From Polyangia bacterium (GTDB lineage Bacteria > Myxococcota_A > Polyangia > Fen-1088), in the NCBI GenBank assembly GCA_036268875.1, contig DATATI010000001.1:62001-126000 (forward strand): a stretch of DNA of 64,000 nt, given 5' to 3'. The notes under the pieces were generated by a model, which made no database searches, had not been told where the DNA came from, and saw only the letters and a list, made by a program, of their open reading frames with translations. The position numbers and the translations under genes are program-made. Of the stretch, positions 26,682 to 37,241 are shown one piece after another. Each line of letters opens with the position of its first letter. Within the stretch, counting starts at the first letter, position 1.

Positions 26682-26744
26682 GGTCAGCGTCCCCTATACC
26701 GCGCCAGCGCGGCCACGATCAAATCGCCCAAGCGCCGGCATTCC

Positions 26745-28046
26745 TCAGTCGGCAAACAGCAGCTCAACCCGGGCCAGCGTTGGCTTGGGTCGTGCCGACG
26801 GTGGCGTCGTCGGGGCCGAAACCACCAGACCACCTTTCACCGTCTCTTCGAGGCAACCGACGAAGTCCGGGTCGAGATTGTTCGGGCGCGGCACCGTGGC
26901 GCGCGTCAGGTTGCCGCGACCGTCAAGTTCGAGGTCCAGCGCGATCCGCAGCGGTTCATGCGGCGGCGGAAGCGAGAGGCGCGCCAGACACCCGTCCAGC
27001 AAATTGGGACGGTGTCGCCAGGCCACATCGATCAATGGCGCCGGGATCGGCCCCGACGCATAGGTGGTAGCGGTGCCGGCCAGGTGATAGGCGCTGCGGC
27101 CGTTGCGGTGCTGGCGGCGCGCCTCCAGCGCCGCCAGATGCGCGCGGGCCGGTTTTTCCCAGCGTCCACCGGGTTGGGCGGCGAGAAAGGCGCGGAACGC
27201 TTCCTCCGCCTCGTCGGTTCGCTCCGCCACCAGATGCGCCAGCGCCAGATAATAGTGAACGTCGCCGGCGGGAACGAACGAAACGTCGCTGCCCGGCTGC
27301 TGGCCCAGGTGCAAAAGCGCCATGCCCGGATCCAAGAGCAGCGCGCGGCCAATCATCTCGTGCGCGCCGGCGGGCTTTCCGTCGCGATCCAGCGCCACGC
27401 CCAGGCCGTAGTAACTCAGCGCCAAAGTGTGATCGCGCAGGCGGCGATCGGGAGCGTCGTTGTCCGCGGAAATGGCCTCGCGATAGCGATCCTCGGCCTC
27501 CGGCAAACGACCGACGGCCATCAGCAGTTCAGCGACGTTGGCGGCGACGACGGCGTCGGGGCGGCCCAAGGCCAGCAAGCGATCGGTGGCCGCCACCGCC
27601 TGGGCGTATGCGCCGCGATCGGCGTACAACGCTGCCAATCGTAGCCAGCACTCACTTTGTTGCGCGGGCAGCTCGGCCAGCGCCAATGCGCGCCGCAACG
27701 TTCGCACGGCGTCGTCGCCGCGCCCGAGGGTGGTCGCCACGTCGGCCAGCGCCAGGGTCAGGCGAAAATCGCCGGGGCGCAGGTCCAGAGCCTGGCGCAG
27801 GATCGGTTCGGCCTTGGCTGCCCGCTGGCGCCGCATCGCCGCGCCGGCTTCCGTGCGCGCCGGAACGCCCACTCGCACAGCGCCCCGCTCGGGGGCCAAA
27901 AGCTCGTCCGCCTGATGGACCAGCTGATCCCAGCGCCGTGTATCAACCTCATCGGTCGCCCGCTGCCAAAAATCGCCGGCTTCGGCGGCTCGACCAGGCG
28001 CGGCACCGACCAGTAAAAAGACGATAATCCCGGCCCGCAGCGCCAT
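26745..28046 (-). CDS. TPR protein with AgmX/PglI-like C-terminal domain, exported
   Basis: 433 residues from the ATG at 28046 (an in-frame ATG at 28076 is less likely), because MALRAGIIVFLLVGAAPGRA is then an ideal signal peptide. Residues 60-290 hold about six TPR-like helical pairs (ALDLRPGDFRLTLALADVAT, LLALGRPDAVVAANVAELLM). The C-terminal 100 residues (LLDGCLARLSLPPPHEPLRI ... VGCLEETVKGG) resemble the TonB-like domain with two cysteines at the end of myxobacterial AgmX/PglI proteins. Probable periplasmic adaptor; partners unknown. 63 bp upstream of the deoxynucleoside kinase gene. Confidence 0.72.
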   Translation of the reverse strand: MALRAGIIVFLLVGAAPGRAAEAGDFWQRATDEVDTRRWDQLVHQADELLAPERGAVRVGVPARTEAGAAMRRQRAAKAEPILRQALDLRPGDFRLTLALADVATTLGRGDDAVRTLRRALALAELPAQQSECWLRLAALYADRGAYAQAVAATDRLLALGRPDAVVAANVAELLMAVGRLPEAEDRYREAISADNDAPDRRLRDHTLALSYYGLGVALDRDGKPAGAHEMIGRALLLDPGMALLHLGQQPGSDVSFVPAGDVHYYLALAHLVAERTDEAEEAFRAFLAAQPGGRWEKPARAHLAALEARRQHRNGRSAYHLAGTATTYASGPIPAPLIDVAWRHRPNLLDGCLARLSLPPPHEPLRIALDLELDGRGNLTRATVPRPNNLDPDFVGCLEETVKGGLVVSAPTTPPSARPKPTLARVELLFAD

Positions 28047-28145
28047 CAGTCGCTGACCTGCCCCTCCAGCAATCAACCGTTTGCCCTCTTCGGCACGTGA
28101 CGAGCCCCGGCAATTATACGCGCTGTTTTCCCGCTTTTTCGGGGT

Positions 28146-28841
28146 ATGTTACCACCCGTGCATCCCGACGACGGTCCCCCGCGCAGCATGACGTCGTCGG
28201 GCGCGATCGCCATCTCGGCGGACGAGCCGACGCCGATGCTGGTCTTGTCGGAGCCGCGTTCACCGACGGTCCGCGACGAGGAAGAACAAGCGCTGATCGA
28301 ACGCTGCCTGGCCGGCGACATGGAAGCGTTCCGGCCGTTGGTCCAGCGTTATCAGCGACTGGCTTTCTCGGTGGCGCTGCGCATGCTGGGCAGCCGCACC
28401 GACGCCGAGGACGTGGCCCAGCAAGCGTTCGTCGACGCCTTCAACGCCCTGGATCGGTTTCGCGGGCAGGGGCGCCGCCACGCCTTTTCCACCTGGCTGC
28501 TGCGCATCGCCGTCAACCGATCGAAGGACATCCTCAAATCGAAGCGGCGCACCGAAGAGCCGTTGCGGCACGACATCCCGGGCAGCGCCGCGGTGTTCTC
28601 GCACGATCCGTCCAACCCCGAATCGAACGCCTCGCGCGGCGAGCGGCGCCAGCACCTTGAATGGGCGTTGCTGCGCCTCGAACCCAAGTACCGCGAGGTG
28701 CTGATCCTGAAAGACATCGAAGATCTCTCGTACGACGAGATCCGTTCGATCCTGGAGCTTCCGATTTCCACGCTCAAAATCCGAGCGGTGCGCGCGCGCA
28801 TGATGCTGCGCCGATTGGTCGATGGTCAGGGTGGGCGCTGA
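28146..28841 (+). CDS. ECF-type RNA polymerase sigma factor
   Basis: 231 residues. The first 45 are a variable tail, so a later start (GTG at 28158 or ATG at 28188) is possible. Region 2 (AFRPLVQRYQRLAFSVALRM, DAEDVAQQAFVDAFNALDRF, FSTWLLRIAVNRSKD) and region 4 (LILKDIEDLSYDEIRSILEL followed by an SxLKxR helix) are complete. It directs transcription of a specific regulon. The stop is 2 bp before a membrane-protein gene, the usual place for an anti-sigma factor. An imperfect GGTA-TGT-TACC repeat covers the ATG. Confidence 0.93.
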   Translation: MLPPVHPDDGPPRSMTSSGAIAISADEPTPMLVLSEPRSPTVRDEEEQALIERCLAGDMEAFRPLVQRYQRLAFSVALRMLGSRTDAEDVAQQAFVDAFNALDRFRGQGRRHAFSTWLLRIAVNRSKDILKSKRRTEEPLRHDIPGSAAVFSHDPSNPESNASRGERRQHLEWALLRLEPKYREVLILKDIEDLSYDEIRSILELPISTLKIRAVRARMMLRRLVDGQGGR

Positions 28842-28843
28842 CC

Positions 28844-29473
28844 ATGTGGCGCCGTTCATCGCCCGCTAGCAGCGAAGTCGTCGACGGCATCGTCGAGGAG
28901 TTGGCCTCGCTGCGCGCCGATGTTCACACGCCGCCGGCGATGGTGGCGCGGGTGATGGGTGAGATCGCCGACCGCCCGTCGCCCAGCCTGCTGGCCTGGC
29001 TGCAGCGGCCGCTGCGCATCGTCCTACGGATTTCGCCGATGGCAATCGTCGGCGGGACGGTCGGGCTGGCGCTGGCGGGGGCGCTGCTGGCGTCCACCGG
29101 TCGCTACCCGATCCCGATGTCCATCGCCCGCAACGACGTGCCGGCAGCCGCGCCCGCGCCGCCTTCGATCAGCGCCGCCTTATCGGCTGCGCCGGCGTCC
29201 AGCGCGCCGCCGGCGAGGGTGCTGGTGCGGTTCGCCTTGCGGGCCAAAGACGCCCGCCGGGTGGCAGTGGCCGGCACGTTCAACAACTGGAACGCCACCG
29301 ACGCAGTCCTCGCCAGCAGCAACGGCGGCGGCGTTTTCACCGGTACCTTCGCTCTGCCGCCGGGCGATCACGAATACATGTTCGTCGTCGACGGCCGCTT
29401 TGTCACCGATCCCAACGCGGGCGAATACCGGCCCGACGGCTTTGGCAACCTGAACGCGCTTTTGCGCCTTTAG
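28844..29473 (+). CDS. Single-pass membrane protein with C-terminal CBM48/AMPK-type glycogen-binding-like domain (putative anti-sigma)
   Basis: 209 residues. Residues 1-60 are cytoplasmic and helical ([20 protein letters not shown]), with no HxxxCxxC zinc motif of classical anti-sigma factors. Residues 65-84 form one membrane helix, then an Ala/Pro linker. Residues 126-209 match the early-set/CBM48 fold ([20 protein letters not shown], then [28 protein letters not shown]). Topology would place this domain in the periplasm. Position 2 bp after an ECF sigma gene suggests it controls that sigma factor; this is inference. Glycogen binding is likewise untested. Confidence 0.72.
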   Translation: MWRRSSPASSEVVDGIVEELASLRADVHTPPAMVARVMGEIADRPSPSLLAWLQRPLRIVLRISPMAIVGGTVGLALAGALLASTGRYPIPMSIARNDVPAAAPAPPSISAALSAAPASSAPPARVLVRFALRAKDARRVAVAGTFNNWNATDAVLASSNGGGVFTGTFALPPGDHEYMFVVDGRFVTDPNAGEYRPDGFGNLNALLRL

Positions 29474-30375
29474 CCGACGCCGTTTTTCTTCAGGAAGGCC
29501 AGGGCGCGCGTCCAGCCGTCCTCGGCAGCGTCCTGGCGATAGCTCGGACGATAGTCGGCAAAGAAGGCGTGGCCGGCGTCGGGGTAGATCTTGAACTCGC
29601 AGGCCCGGGCGGCTTTTGAGTGGGCGGCGGCCAGCGCTTTTTGCATTTGCTCGACGGTGGCGACGGGGATGCCTTGATCCTGAGCGCCGTAAAGGCCCAG
29701 CACCGGCGCCTTCACCGCGGCGGCGATATCGAGGGGATTCTGCGGGTGCAGCGGATCTTTATTCCCGACGATGCGGCCGTACCAGGCGACGCCGGCGCGC
29801 AGGTGCGGGTTGTGCGCGCTGTAGAGCCAGACGATGCGACCGCCCCAGCAAAACCCGTTGATTGCCAGCCGCGAGACATCCGCTTCGCCGCTGGTCTTGG
29901 CCCACGCCACCGTGGCATCCAGATCGCCCATCACCTGCTGGTCGGGAACCTTCGAGACCACCTTGGCCATGATCTCTTTCGAGTCGGTCATGGTCGACAC
30001 GTCGCCCTGGCGCGCGTACAACGCGGGCGCGACGGCAAGGTAGCCTTGTTTGGCGAAGCGCCGGCAGACGTCTTTGATGTGTTCATGGACGCCGAAGATC
30101 TCCTGCACCACCATTACGACGGGGAATCCTTTGCCCTTCGATTTCGCCGTGCCTTTACCGGGCATGGCGCGATAGCCGGGGATGCTCTCGGCGCCGACCG
30201 GGATCTTGATCTCGCCCGCCTCGATGCCTTCATCGCTGGTGGAGATGGTGGCGGCGGAGACGGGCAGCACCGCCAGGGCGAATCCGCTGCCCAAGGCGGT
30301 GACGATGACCTGACGGCGGGACGGACGCTCAGCGCTGTCGCGAGGGACGGCAGCCGTTTTGCCGGTTGATCGCAT
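29470..30375 (-). CDS. Dienelactone hydrolase family protein, Tat-exported
   Basis: 301 residues. A twin-arginine signal ([20 protein letters not shown]) predicts Tat export to the periplasm. The alpha/beta-hydrolase core has the DLH triad: nucleophile Cys in GFCWGGR, Asp in YGAQDQGIP, and His in [10 protein letters not shown]. Members hydrolyse dienelactone or other esters and lactones; the substrate here is unknown. Its stop codon overlaps the stop of the CBM48 gene (convergent, 4-bp overlap). No operon partner on the minus strand within 50 bp. Confidence 0.9.
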   Translation of the reverse strand: MRSTGKTAAVPRDSAERPSRRQVIVTALGSGFALAVLPVSAATISTSDEGIEAGEIKIPVGAESIPGYRAMPGKGTAKSKGKGFPVVMVVQEIFGVHEHIKDVCRRFAKQGYLAVAPALYARQGDVSTMTDSKEIMAKVVSKVPDQQVMGDLDATVAWAKTSGEADVSRLAINGFCWGGRIVWLYSAHNPHLRAGVAWYGRIVGNKDPLHPQNPLDIAAAVKAPVLGLYGAQDQGIPVATVEQMQKALAAAHSKAARACEFKIYPDAGHAFFADYRPSYRQDAAEDGWTRALAFLKKNGVG

Positions 30376-30425
30376 GCGGCCAACCGTAGCATGGCGGCAC
30401 GCCGGACGATCGAAAGCGAACGCCG

Positions 30426-31964
30426 CTAGTAGAAATTCACCTGCAGTCCCAGATTGAGATCGGCCACCGCGGACGTCGTCGGGAATCCCACCAACCCGTT
30501 AATTTCCAGGTTCACGGAAAGCGCGCGCACCACCGCGTAGGAAAGGCCGCCGCTCAAGCCGGCAATGATCGGACCGCCGAGGACCGAGTCTTTGGCGCCC
30601 GGATCAGTTTCATCGGGCGTGAAGATGAACCGAAAATTGCCGTAGCCGACAGTGGGCCCGCCGTAAAGACGAATCGATCGAGGCGCCGTAAAGAACAGCA
30701 TGCGCAACAGAACCGCCGCCGCGCCCGAGGCGCCGCGCTTGTCCTTGCCGGATTGTTCAATCCATTGAATGCGCCCCTGCAACGCAAGAGCGAACCCTTT
30801 GGTCACGTGGAGACCAAACTCCGGCGCAAGCTGACCCAAACCCGCCCACCCCAATCCCGGACTGAACTTGCTCTGAAGATCCTTGCGCACTTCGAGACCG
30901 TCGCCCTTGGCATAACCAAAACCACTACCGGCGCCGAGGCCGATCCACAGCTTGCGTGACGGGAAGCGCGGCCCCCGCGATTCCTTGTCCACCGTCCGTC
31001 GCACCACCCCGTGCTGGTCCAGGTTTTCCAGCGGGTTTTCTTCAGGCTCGGCCGCCGCCGCGGGGTGGGCTTTGCTATCGGCGTCCGCCTCCGCTTCGTC
31101 CGGGTCGCGCACCAGCATGAGATTCGGGCTGCCGCCGCGGCCGTTGGCCACGATCGGTTTGCCATTGCGGTCGCGTCCCTCGACGTAAAATTGTACCGAC
31201 TTGCCTTCGGTGACGTCTTTGGGAATTTCCCCGACGAACCATCCCTTGGGGCTCTTCTTCATTGCCACAGTGGAGAATTCTTCCGCCCCAGGCACGCGAT
31301 AGAAAAGCACCGTCGAAAAGACCTTCAGGGCCGGGGACACCGCACAACGAATGACCGCGCTTTGGCCCCGGGCGACGTCGTCGGTGTTCGGGCAGTCCAG
31401 CGCCGCGACGTTCATGGGAAGGTCGGGCTCGTCTTGGCCCTTGCCCTTGCGGGCGGGCGGCGCCTTGCTTTCCTCGGCGTTCTTCTTGTTGCTGGCGCTC
31501 TTCTTATTGTCACTGTCAGTGTCGTCGTCGCTGGTCACGGTGGCGCCGCCGCCTTTGGCCACTTGCGCCTGTGCGTCGCTGAACGCCGCGCTGATGGCCG
31601 GCGTTTCCATCGCGGTCGCCACGCGGATCTCCGGATCGATCTGCAAGGCTCGTACAAAGCACTGCACCCCGGCGTTGCGATCGTGCAGACCGACGACGTA
31701 GACCGCGCCCAGGTGCAAATAGGTGCGCGCCACGATGGGGTGGGTTTCGATGCTGCTTTTTTTTGCCTCGGCGATCGCCTCGAGCAGGCGGCGCTTGGCG
31801 CTTTTCCACTCGAGGTTGTCGTAATCGTCCAGGGCGCGCTTGTTCATCTGGACGAGCTTGGCCACCGCCGGCGGATCGCGGGCCAAGACCGTCGCCGGGG
31901 AGAAAATCAGCCCGACGGCGACCAACAGAGCGGACACAAGCGGCACGGAAAGGGGCTGAATCAT
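30426..31964 (-). CDS. Exported TPR protein with C-terminal beta-barrel-like region
   Basis: 512 residues from the ATG at 31964, which gives a clean signal peptide ([20 protein letters not shown]); the frame is open upstream but non-coding in appearance. Residues 30-120 look like TPR-type helices ([39 protein letters not shown]). A charged Asp/Lys-rich segment and a beta domain with [14 protein letters not shown]-like pattern and [14 protein letters not shown] follow. The last 150 residues ([15 protein letters not shown] ... [10 protein letters not shown]) end in an aromatic residue, like outer-membrane barrels. Role unknown. Confidence 0.68.
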   Translation of the reverse strand: MIQPLSVPLVSALLVAVGLIFSPATVLARDPPAVAKLVQMNKRALDDYDNLEWKSAKRRLLEAIAEAKKSSIETHPIVARTYLHLGAVYVVGLHDRNAGVQCFVRALQIDPEIRVATAMETPAISAAFSDAQAQVAKGGGATVTSDDDTDSDNKKSASNKKNAEESKAPPARKGKGQDEPDLPMNVAALDCPNTDDVARGQSAVIRCAVSPALKVFSTVLFYRVPGAEEFSTVAMKKSPKGWFVGEIPKDVTEGKSVQFYVEGRDRNGKPIVANGRGGSPNLMLVRDPDEAEADADSKAHPAAAAEPEENPLENLDQHGVVRRTVDKESRGPRFPSRKLWIGLGAGSGFGYAKGDGLEVRKDLQSKFSPGLGWAGLGQLAPEFGLHVTKGFALALQGRIQWIEQSGKDKRGASGAAAVLLRMLFFTAPRSIRLYGGPTVGYGNFRFIFTPDETDPGAKDSVLGGPIIAGLSGGLSYAVVRALSVNLEINGLVGFPTTSAVADLNLGLQVNFY

Positions 31965-32078
31965 CTTCGCCGTCCTCGCTGCAGAGGAACCCGATTCGAG
32001 ACCTTGTGTATCACGGCAACGCGAGGGGAAGATGCCATTTCGCATATGGGTCAGTGCCGAACAGCGACGGGTTCCGTC
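31965..32078. promoter_or_regulatory. Divergent intergenic region
   Basis: Contains the starts of two outward genes (TPR/barrel protein and a secreted protein). No recognisable -35/-10 pair. GAGGGGA at about 32022-32028 could be a ribosome site if the plus-strand gene starts at 32046. Confidence 0.25.
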
Positions 32079-32765
32079 ATGCTCTGGTTGATTTTCGCGG
32101 CCATGCTTTTTCCCCGCGCCGCGTCCGGCGCGCCGACCGACTTGCCGGTTGACCAGCGACTGGATCCGGTGCGCCCCGCGCTGCAGGCGGCGCTCGCCCG
32201 GGCCGCCGACGCCAGCGTGCCGGTGCAGCCGGTGGTCGACAAGATCCGCGAAGGATTGGCCAAAGGCATCGCCGCGCCGGCCATCCGGGACGCCACCATC
32301 CATCAGGTCGCCCTGCTGGTCGACGCGCAGCACTTCGTGGCCGCCCATCGCCCCGGGGTGCCATCGTTCCCGTTGGTGCGCGCCATCGCCTTGGCCAAAG
32401 AAAGGGGGATCTCCCCGGCTGACCTTCAATCGCTGGTCGAAGTGCTGGAGCCGGCCGCCGTCGCCACGCGCGCCGTGGAGGCCACCACCGACCTCGCCAG
32501 CCATGACTACCCGCTGCGGCCGGCAGCCACATCAGTGCTGGCCCTGGCCCAGCGCGAGCCGGCCGCCGTGCCGCGTCTGCTGGCCGGCCTGGAAGCCATC
32601 CGCGCCGAAAAGAAACTCACCGCCGCGTCAGCGCTGAACGCCCTCAACCGACATGCCGCGGACAACGATTCGTTCGAGACCATCGTGACCCGCATTCTTC
32701 AGGAGCCACTGCCGACCGCCGCCCCGCTCAAGGCGAAACGCCGCCGGCATCGGTCGGCCGACTGA
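32079..32765 (+). CDS. Hypothetical secreted protein
   Basis: 228 residues from the ATG at 32079 (an in-frame ATG at 32046 is possible). LIFAAMLFPRAASGAP is a signal peptide with an A-S-G cleavage site. The mature protein is almost all helical and Ala-rich (VRPALQAALARAADASVPVQ, DLQSLVEVLEPAAVATRAVE), with a basic C-terminus. No known domain. It is convergent with parE, 22 bp away. Function unknown. Confidence 0.6.
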   Translation: MLWLIFAAMLFPRAASGAPTDLPVDQRLDPVRPALQAALARAADASVPVQPVVDKIREGLAKGIAAPAIRDATIHQVALLVDAQHFVAAHRPGVPSFPLVRAIALAKERGISPADLQSLVEVLEPAAVATRAVEATTDLASHDYPLRPAATSVLALAQREPAAVPRLLAGLEAIRAEKKLTAASALNALNRHAADNDSFETIVTRILQEPLPTAAPLKAKRRRHRSAD

Positions 32766-32787
32766 ACGCCGACACGTTGGCGCCGCG

Positions 32788-34698
32788 TTATAGATCCAGG
32801 TCCGCTTGCGCGGCCCGTTCCATGATGAACTTGAAGCGCGCCTCGACGTCCTTGCCCATCAGCTCGCCCAGGACGCGGTCGGTCTCGACGGCGTCGTCGA
32901 CGGTGACGCGCAGGAGGCGCCGGCTGGCCGGATCCAGCGTGGTGCGCCGCAACTCATCGGGCTGCATCTCGCCCAGCCCCTTGAAGCGCATGATCTCTGG
33001 CTTGGCGTTCTTCGGCAGCCCAGCGACGATGCGTTCGCGGTCGGCTTCATCCAGCGCCCAGTACGTCTCCTTGCCGTGATCGATGCGGAACAGCGGCGGC
33101 TGGGCAAGATAGACGAAGCCGTCGCGCACCAGCGGCGTCAGGTGTCGGTAAAAGAAGGTCATCAACAGAGTGGCGATGTGGTGGCCGTCGGAATCGGCGT
33201 CCATCAGCAAGATGATCTTGTGATAGCGCAGCCGATCGCCCTTGAAGTCTTCGCCGACGCCGCACCCCAGGGCCGAGACGACATCTTGCAGTTCCTTGTT
33301 CGACAGCACCTTCTGCAGGGAGGCCTGCTCGGCGTTCAACACCTTGCCGCGCAAGGGAAGGATCGCCTGGGTCTTGCGCTCGCGGCCCTGCTTGGCCGAA
33401 CCGCCGGCCGAATCGCCCTCGACGATGAACAGCTCGCTGCGCGCCGGATCCGTCGACGAACAGTCCGCCAGCTTGCCCGGCAAGTTCAGCCGGTGCGACA
33501 CCGCCGTCTTGCGCGACACCGCCTGCGACGCCGCCCGCGACGCCTCCCGCGCCTTGGCCGCCAGGGCGATGCGCTCGACGATGGCGGCCCCGGCGGTGCG
33601 GTTTTCCAGCAGGAACGTCTCCAGCGCCGGGCGCACGACACCGTCCACCTGGTTCTGCGCCTCGGGGCTGCCCAGACGTTCTTTGGTTTGCCCCTGGAAC
33701 TGCGGCTCCTGCATGTACACCGACAGGACGCCGACCAGACCTTCGCGGATGTCTTCCGCGGTCAGCGTGACGCCCTTGGGGGCCAGGTTCGCCGCTTCGA
33801 TGAACGAGCGCACCGCCTTGACCACCGCCGCCCGGAATCCCTGCTCGTGCGTGCCGCCCTGGGTGGTGGGGATGGCGTTGACGTACGAACGGATGGTCTC
33901 CTCGTGCGACTCCGTCCACTGCAGCGCGCACTCCATGCGAAAACCGCTGTCGACGGTGCGCTCGAAATAAAACACCTGCGGCGCCGTGGGCGCCTTGCCG
34001 CGATCGGCGACCACCTTGGTGAGAAAATCGGCGATGCCGCCGGCGTGCTCGAACACCTCGCTGGTGCCGGCCGCTTCGTCCTTGTAGGTGATCTTGAGGC
34101 CCTTGTGCAGGAAGGCCTTGGCGTCCAGGCGGAAGCGGATGGTCTCGGTCGAGAACTCCTGCTGGCCGAAGATCTGTGGATCGGGGCGAAACAGGATCGA
34201 CGTGCCGCTGCCGCGCGCCGTGCCCACCTTGCGCAGCTTGCTGACCGCTTTGCCGCGCTCGTAGGTCTGCTCCCACTCGGCGCCGTCGCGCTTGACGGTG
34301 GCGACCAGCTTTTCCGACAGGGCATTGACCACCGACGAGCCGACGCCGTGCAGGCCGCCCGAAAATTGATACTGCGCCGACGAGAACTTGCCGCCGGCGT
34401 GCAGCGTGGTCAGCACCAGCTCCAGCGCCGACTTCTTGAATTCCTTTTTGACGTCTACCGGAATGCCGCGCCCGTCGTCGGTGACCGTCGCCGACTGCTT
34501 GTCCTTGTGCAACGTGACGTGGATGTGCGAGGCGAACCCGTTGATCACCTCGTCGACCGAGTTGTCGACGATCTCCCACAAAAGGTGGTGATAGCCCTTG
34601 GTGTCGGTGCCGCCGATGTACATGCCGGGGCGGCGGCGCACCGGCTCCAGGCCCTCGAGGACCGTGATGTGTTCGGAGGTGTAAGAGGCGCTGGCCAT
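32788..34698 (-). CDS. parE: DNA topoisomerase IV subunit B
   Basis: 636 residues. The GHKL ATPase domain shows [33 protein letters not shown] and the ATP-lid glycines ([16 protein letters not shown]). The toprim domain shows [20 protein letters not shown] and [16 protein letters not shown]. The C-terminus ([19 protein letters not shown]) is typical. ParE rather than GyrB is suggested by pairing with the adjacent ParC-like A subunit, the absence of recF/dnaN neighbours and its compact length. Together they decatenate daughter chromosomes. It lies 13 bp after parC. Confidence 0.92.
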   Translation of the reverse strand: MASASYTSEHITVLEGLEPVRRRPGMYIGGTDTKGYHHLLWEIVDNSVDEVINGFASHIHVTLHKDKQSATVTDDGRGIPVDVKKEFKKSALELVLTTLHAGGKFSSAQYQFSGGLHGVGSSVVNALSEKLVATVKRDGAEWEQTYERGKAVSKLRKVGTARGSGTSILFRPDPQIFGQQEFSTETIRFRLDAKAFLHKGLKITYKDEAAGTSEVFEHAGGIADFLTKVVADRGKAPTAPQVFYFERTVDSGFRMECALQWTESHEETIRSYVNAIPTTQGGTHEQGFRAAVVKAVRSFIEAANLAPKGVTLTAEDIREGLVGVLSVYMQEPQFQGQTKERLGSPEAQNQVDGVVRPALETFLLENRTAGAAIVERIALAAKAREASRAASQAVSRKTAVSHRLNLPGKLADCSSTDPARSELFIVEGDSAGGSAKQGRERKTQAILPLRGKVLNAEQASLQKVLSNKELQDVVSALGCGVGEDFKGDRLRYHKIILLMDADSDGHHIATLLMTFFYRHLTPLVRDGFVYLAQPPLFRIDHGKETYWALDEADRERIVAGLPKNAKPEIMRFKGLGEMQPDELRRTTLDPASRRLLRVTVDDAVETDRVLGELMGKDVEARFKFIMERAAQADLDL

Positions 34699-34711
34699 GG
34701 TCGAGGGAAGC

Positions 34712-37144
34712 CTAGTTCAACAAGGAGGGCGCGGCGGGCGGCTCGGGTGGAGCGGCGCGCGTGACGGTAGCCTTGCGGGCCAGTTGATGACCGCGACCGC
34801 CGCGGCCAGTGACATCGAAGCGGCCGGGGCCGACGGCGATCTTCTTGCCGCTGTCCAGCTCGGCGATCAGCACATCTTTCTCCTTCGGCCGGCCAACGCC
34901 GAAGCCCAGCACGCCGTCGTCCTCGGCGACCTTGATGACGGTGACGCCGCGCCCGGGATTGGCCAGCTCGGGCAGCTCGTCGGCGGCGCACAGCAAGGCG
35001 CGCGCCTGGGTGGTGACGACGCAGACCACGTCGGTCGCCTTCGCCAAGGCGATGCCGACGATCTCGTCGCCGTCGGCCAGCTTGGCGAAGCGCCGGCCGG
35101 CGCGCGTGGACAGCTCGCGGTGCGGATCGAGATTGAAGCGCATGCCGAAGCCACGGCGGGTGACGGCGGCGCACAACCCGCCGGTGGGAACGGCGGCCGT
35201 GCTCATCAGCTGCGCGGCGATGGCCCGTTCACCGTCGCGAAAGTTGAAAAGCTTCTGGATGGGCTCGCCGTAGCCGGTGGACGCCGGCACGTCGTTGATG
35301 CGCATGACGTAGCAGCTGCCCAGGTTCGAGAAGATGGCCATCGATTCTTTCGTCGACCCGCGCACGGCGGTCAGCACCGCGTCGCCCTCGCGCAGACGAG
35401 TCGCGGACAGATCCTTGATCTCCCGCGAGCGTTTCAGCCAACCGTCGCGGGACAGCACCACCGTGGCGTCCTCGTCGACGATGAAGGCCTCGGCGTCGAA
35501 CGCGACGTCTTCGCCGCCGGGTCCGCCGATGCGGGTGCGCCGCTTGTCCTTGAACTTGTCGGAGACCTCGGAAAGCTCGGTGCGGATGACCTTCCACAGC
35601 TTGCGCTTGTCGCCCAGGATGGCCCGGATGTCCTTGGCCCGGACCTGCTTTTCGCGCAGTTCGTCCAGGATGGCCTGAATTTCCAGGCGCGCCAGCTTGT
35701 ACAGCTTCAGCTCAAGAATGGCGTCGGTCTGCACGTCGTCGATCCCGAAACGCTTCATCAGCTTGCCGGCGGCGTCGGCCTTGCCGTCCGATTTACGGAT
35801 GATGCGGATCGCTTCGTCCAGCAGATCGAAGATGATCCGGAAGCCTTCCAGAATGTGAATGCGGCGCTCGAGCTCGCCGAGCTCGAACTCAAACCGGCGG
35901 GTCACCACCTCCTCGCGGAACTCGAGGAACTCGCGCAGGATGGCCTTCAGATCCAGGCGCATCGGCCCGGCGATTTCGCGGTTCTCCGTCGGCACTAGGC
36001 AGGTGAAGTTGCAGTGGAACGACTGTTCCAGCGGCGTGTGCTTGTAGAGATACGACATCACCAGCGCCGGATCGGCGTCGCCCTTCAGCTCAAGGACGAT
36101 GCGCACGTCGGCGGTGGATTCGTCGCGCACGTCCACCAGCATGGGCAGCGTCTTGTTGATGATCACGTCGGCGATGCGCTCGACGACGGTGGACTTGTCG
36201 ATGCCGAAGGGAATCGACGTGACGATGATGCGATCGCCGCCGCGCTGCTGGGCCTCGGTCTTCCACTCGCCGCGCAGGCGGACGCCGCCCTGCCCGGTCT
36301 CGTAGATCTCGCGCAGCTCTTTCTTGTTGTTGGTGATCTGCCCGCCGGTGGGAAAATCCGGGCCCTTGATGAACTTCAGGAGATCTTTGGTCTCCAGATT
36401 CTTGTCGTCGATGAGCGCGATGGCCGCCTGGCAGACTTCTTCCAGGTTGTGCGGCGGAATGTTGGTGGCCATGCCGACGGCGATGCCGGTGCAGCCATTG
36501 ACCAGAAGCTGCGGCAGCTTGGCCGGCAGGACGATCGGTTCTTCAGTGGTGCCGTCGTAGTTGGGGCGAAAGTCGACCGTGCCCTGCTTGATCTCCGACA
36601 GCAGCTCCATCGCCAGCGGAGCCAGGCGCGCCTCGGTATAGCGGTAGGCGGCGGCGCCATCGCCGTCCAGCGAGCCGAAGTTGCCGTGCCCGTCGACCAG
36701 TAGATAGCGCAGGGAAAAATCCTGGGCCATGCGCACCATCGCTTCGTACGAGGACGCGTCGCCGTGTGGGTGGAATTTGCCCAGCACCTCGCCGACGATG
36801 GTGGCGCACTTGCGAAAGCGCGCGTCGGGGTAAAGGTGCAGGTTGGCGTACATCGCGTAGAGGATGCGCCGCTGGACCGGCTTCAAACCGTCGCGCACGT
36901 CGGGCAGCGCCCGCGCCGTGATGACGCTGACCGCGTAGTTCAGGTAGCGGCGCTGGGCTTCGAGCGCCAGGGATGCGTCCGTGGGCGGCGTCGGCCCGCC
37001 GCCGCCATTGCCGCCGTCACCGCCGCCGCGTTTCTTGCCACGACCGCCGCCGCCCCCATTGCGCGTTGGCGCATCGCTGACGGTGTCTTTTTCCGTGCTG
37101 CCCGGGAGATCGAGTTGCCGCTGAGCCATTGGACGTAACTGCAT
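34712..37144 (-). CDS. parC: DNA topoisomerase IV subunit A
   Basis: 810 residues from the ATG at 37144; ATG at 37129 is an alternative and neither has a good ribosome site. Residues 20-55 are an unusual Gly-rich/basic stretch ([20 protein letters not shown]). The breakage domain follows: [40 protein letters not shown], and the catalytic Tyr in [10 protein letters not shown]. The C-terminal pinwheel is degenerate and I see no QRRGGKG GyrA box, which favours ParC over GyrA. The topoisomerase-poison region ([10 protein letters not shown]) is canonical. In one unit with parE. Confidence 0.9.
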   Translation of the reverse strand: MQLRPMAQRQLDLPGSTEKDTVSDAPTRNGGGGGRGKKRGGGDGGNGGGGPTPPTDASLALEAQRRYLNYAVSVITARALPDVRDGLKPVQRRILYAMYANLHLYPDARFRKCATIVGEVLGKFHPHGDASSYEAMVRMAQDFSLRYLLVDGHGNFGSLDGDGAAAYRYTEARLAPLAMELLSEIKQGTVDFRPNYDGTTEEPIVLPAKLPQLLVNGCTGIAVGMATNIPPHNLEEVCQAAIALIDDKNLETKDLLKFIKGPDFPTGGQITNNKKELREIYETGQGGVRLRGEWKTEAQQRGGDRIIVTSIPFGIDKSTVVERIADVIINKTLPMLVDVRDESTADVRIVLELKGDADPALVMSYLYKHTPLEQSFHCNFTCLVPTENREIAGPMRLDLKAILREFLEFREEVVTRRFEFELGELERRIHILEGFRIIFDLLDEAIRIIRKSDGKADAAGKLMKRFGIDDVQTDAILELKLYKLARLEIQAILDELREKQVRAKDIRAILGDKRKLWKVIRTELSEVSDKFKDKRRTRIGGPGGEDVAFDAEAFIVDEDATVVLSRDGWLKRSREIKDLSATRLREGDAVLTAVRGSTKESMAIFSNLGSCYVMRINDVPASTGYGEPIQKLFNFRDGERAIAAQLMSTAAVPTGGLCAAVTRRGFGMRFNLDPHRELSTRAGRRFAKLADGDEIVGIALAKATDVVCVVTTQARALLCAADELPELANPGRGVTVIKVAEDDGVLGFGVGRPKEKDVLIAELDSGKKIAVGPGRFDVTGRGGRGHQLARKATVTRAAPPEPPAAPSLLN

Positions 37145-37241
37145 CGCAAGCTAAAGGACGCCCTGCCCGAATGCAAGAAAGCCCCGGCTCACCGACGGTC
37201 GACCTCGCCGCGATTTCAACGCGAGCGCCCGCGGGCAGCGC

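Noticed and set aside
28844-29030. Classical zinc-binding anti-sigma (ZAS) domain
   Set aside because: No HxxxCxxC is present in either sigma-linked membrane protein.
31011-32045. Upstream extension of the secreted-protein frame at 32 kb
   Set aside because: It lies antisense to the TPR/barrel gene and lacks coding character; the signal peptide marks the true start.
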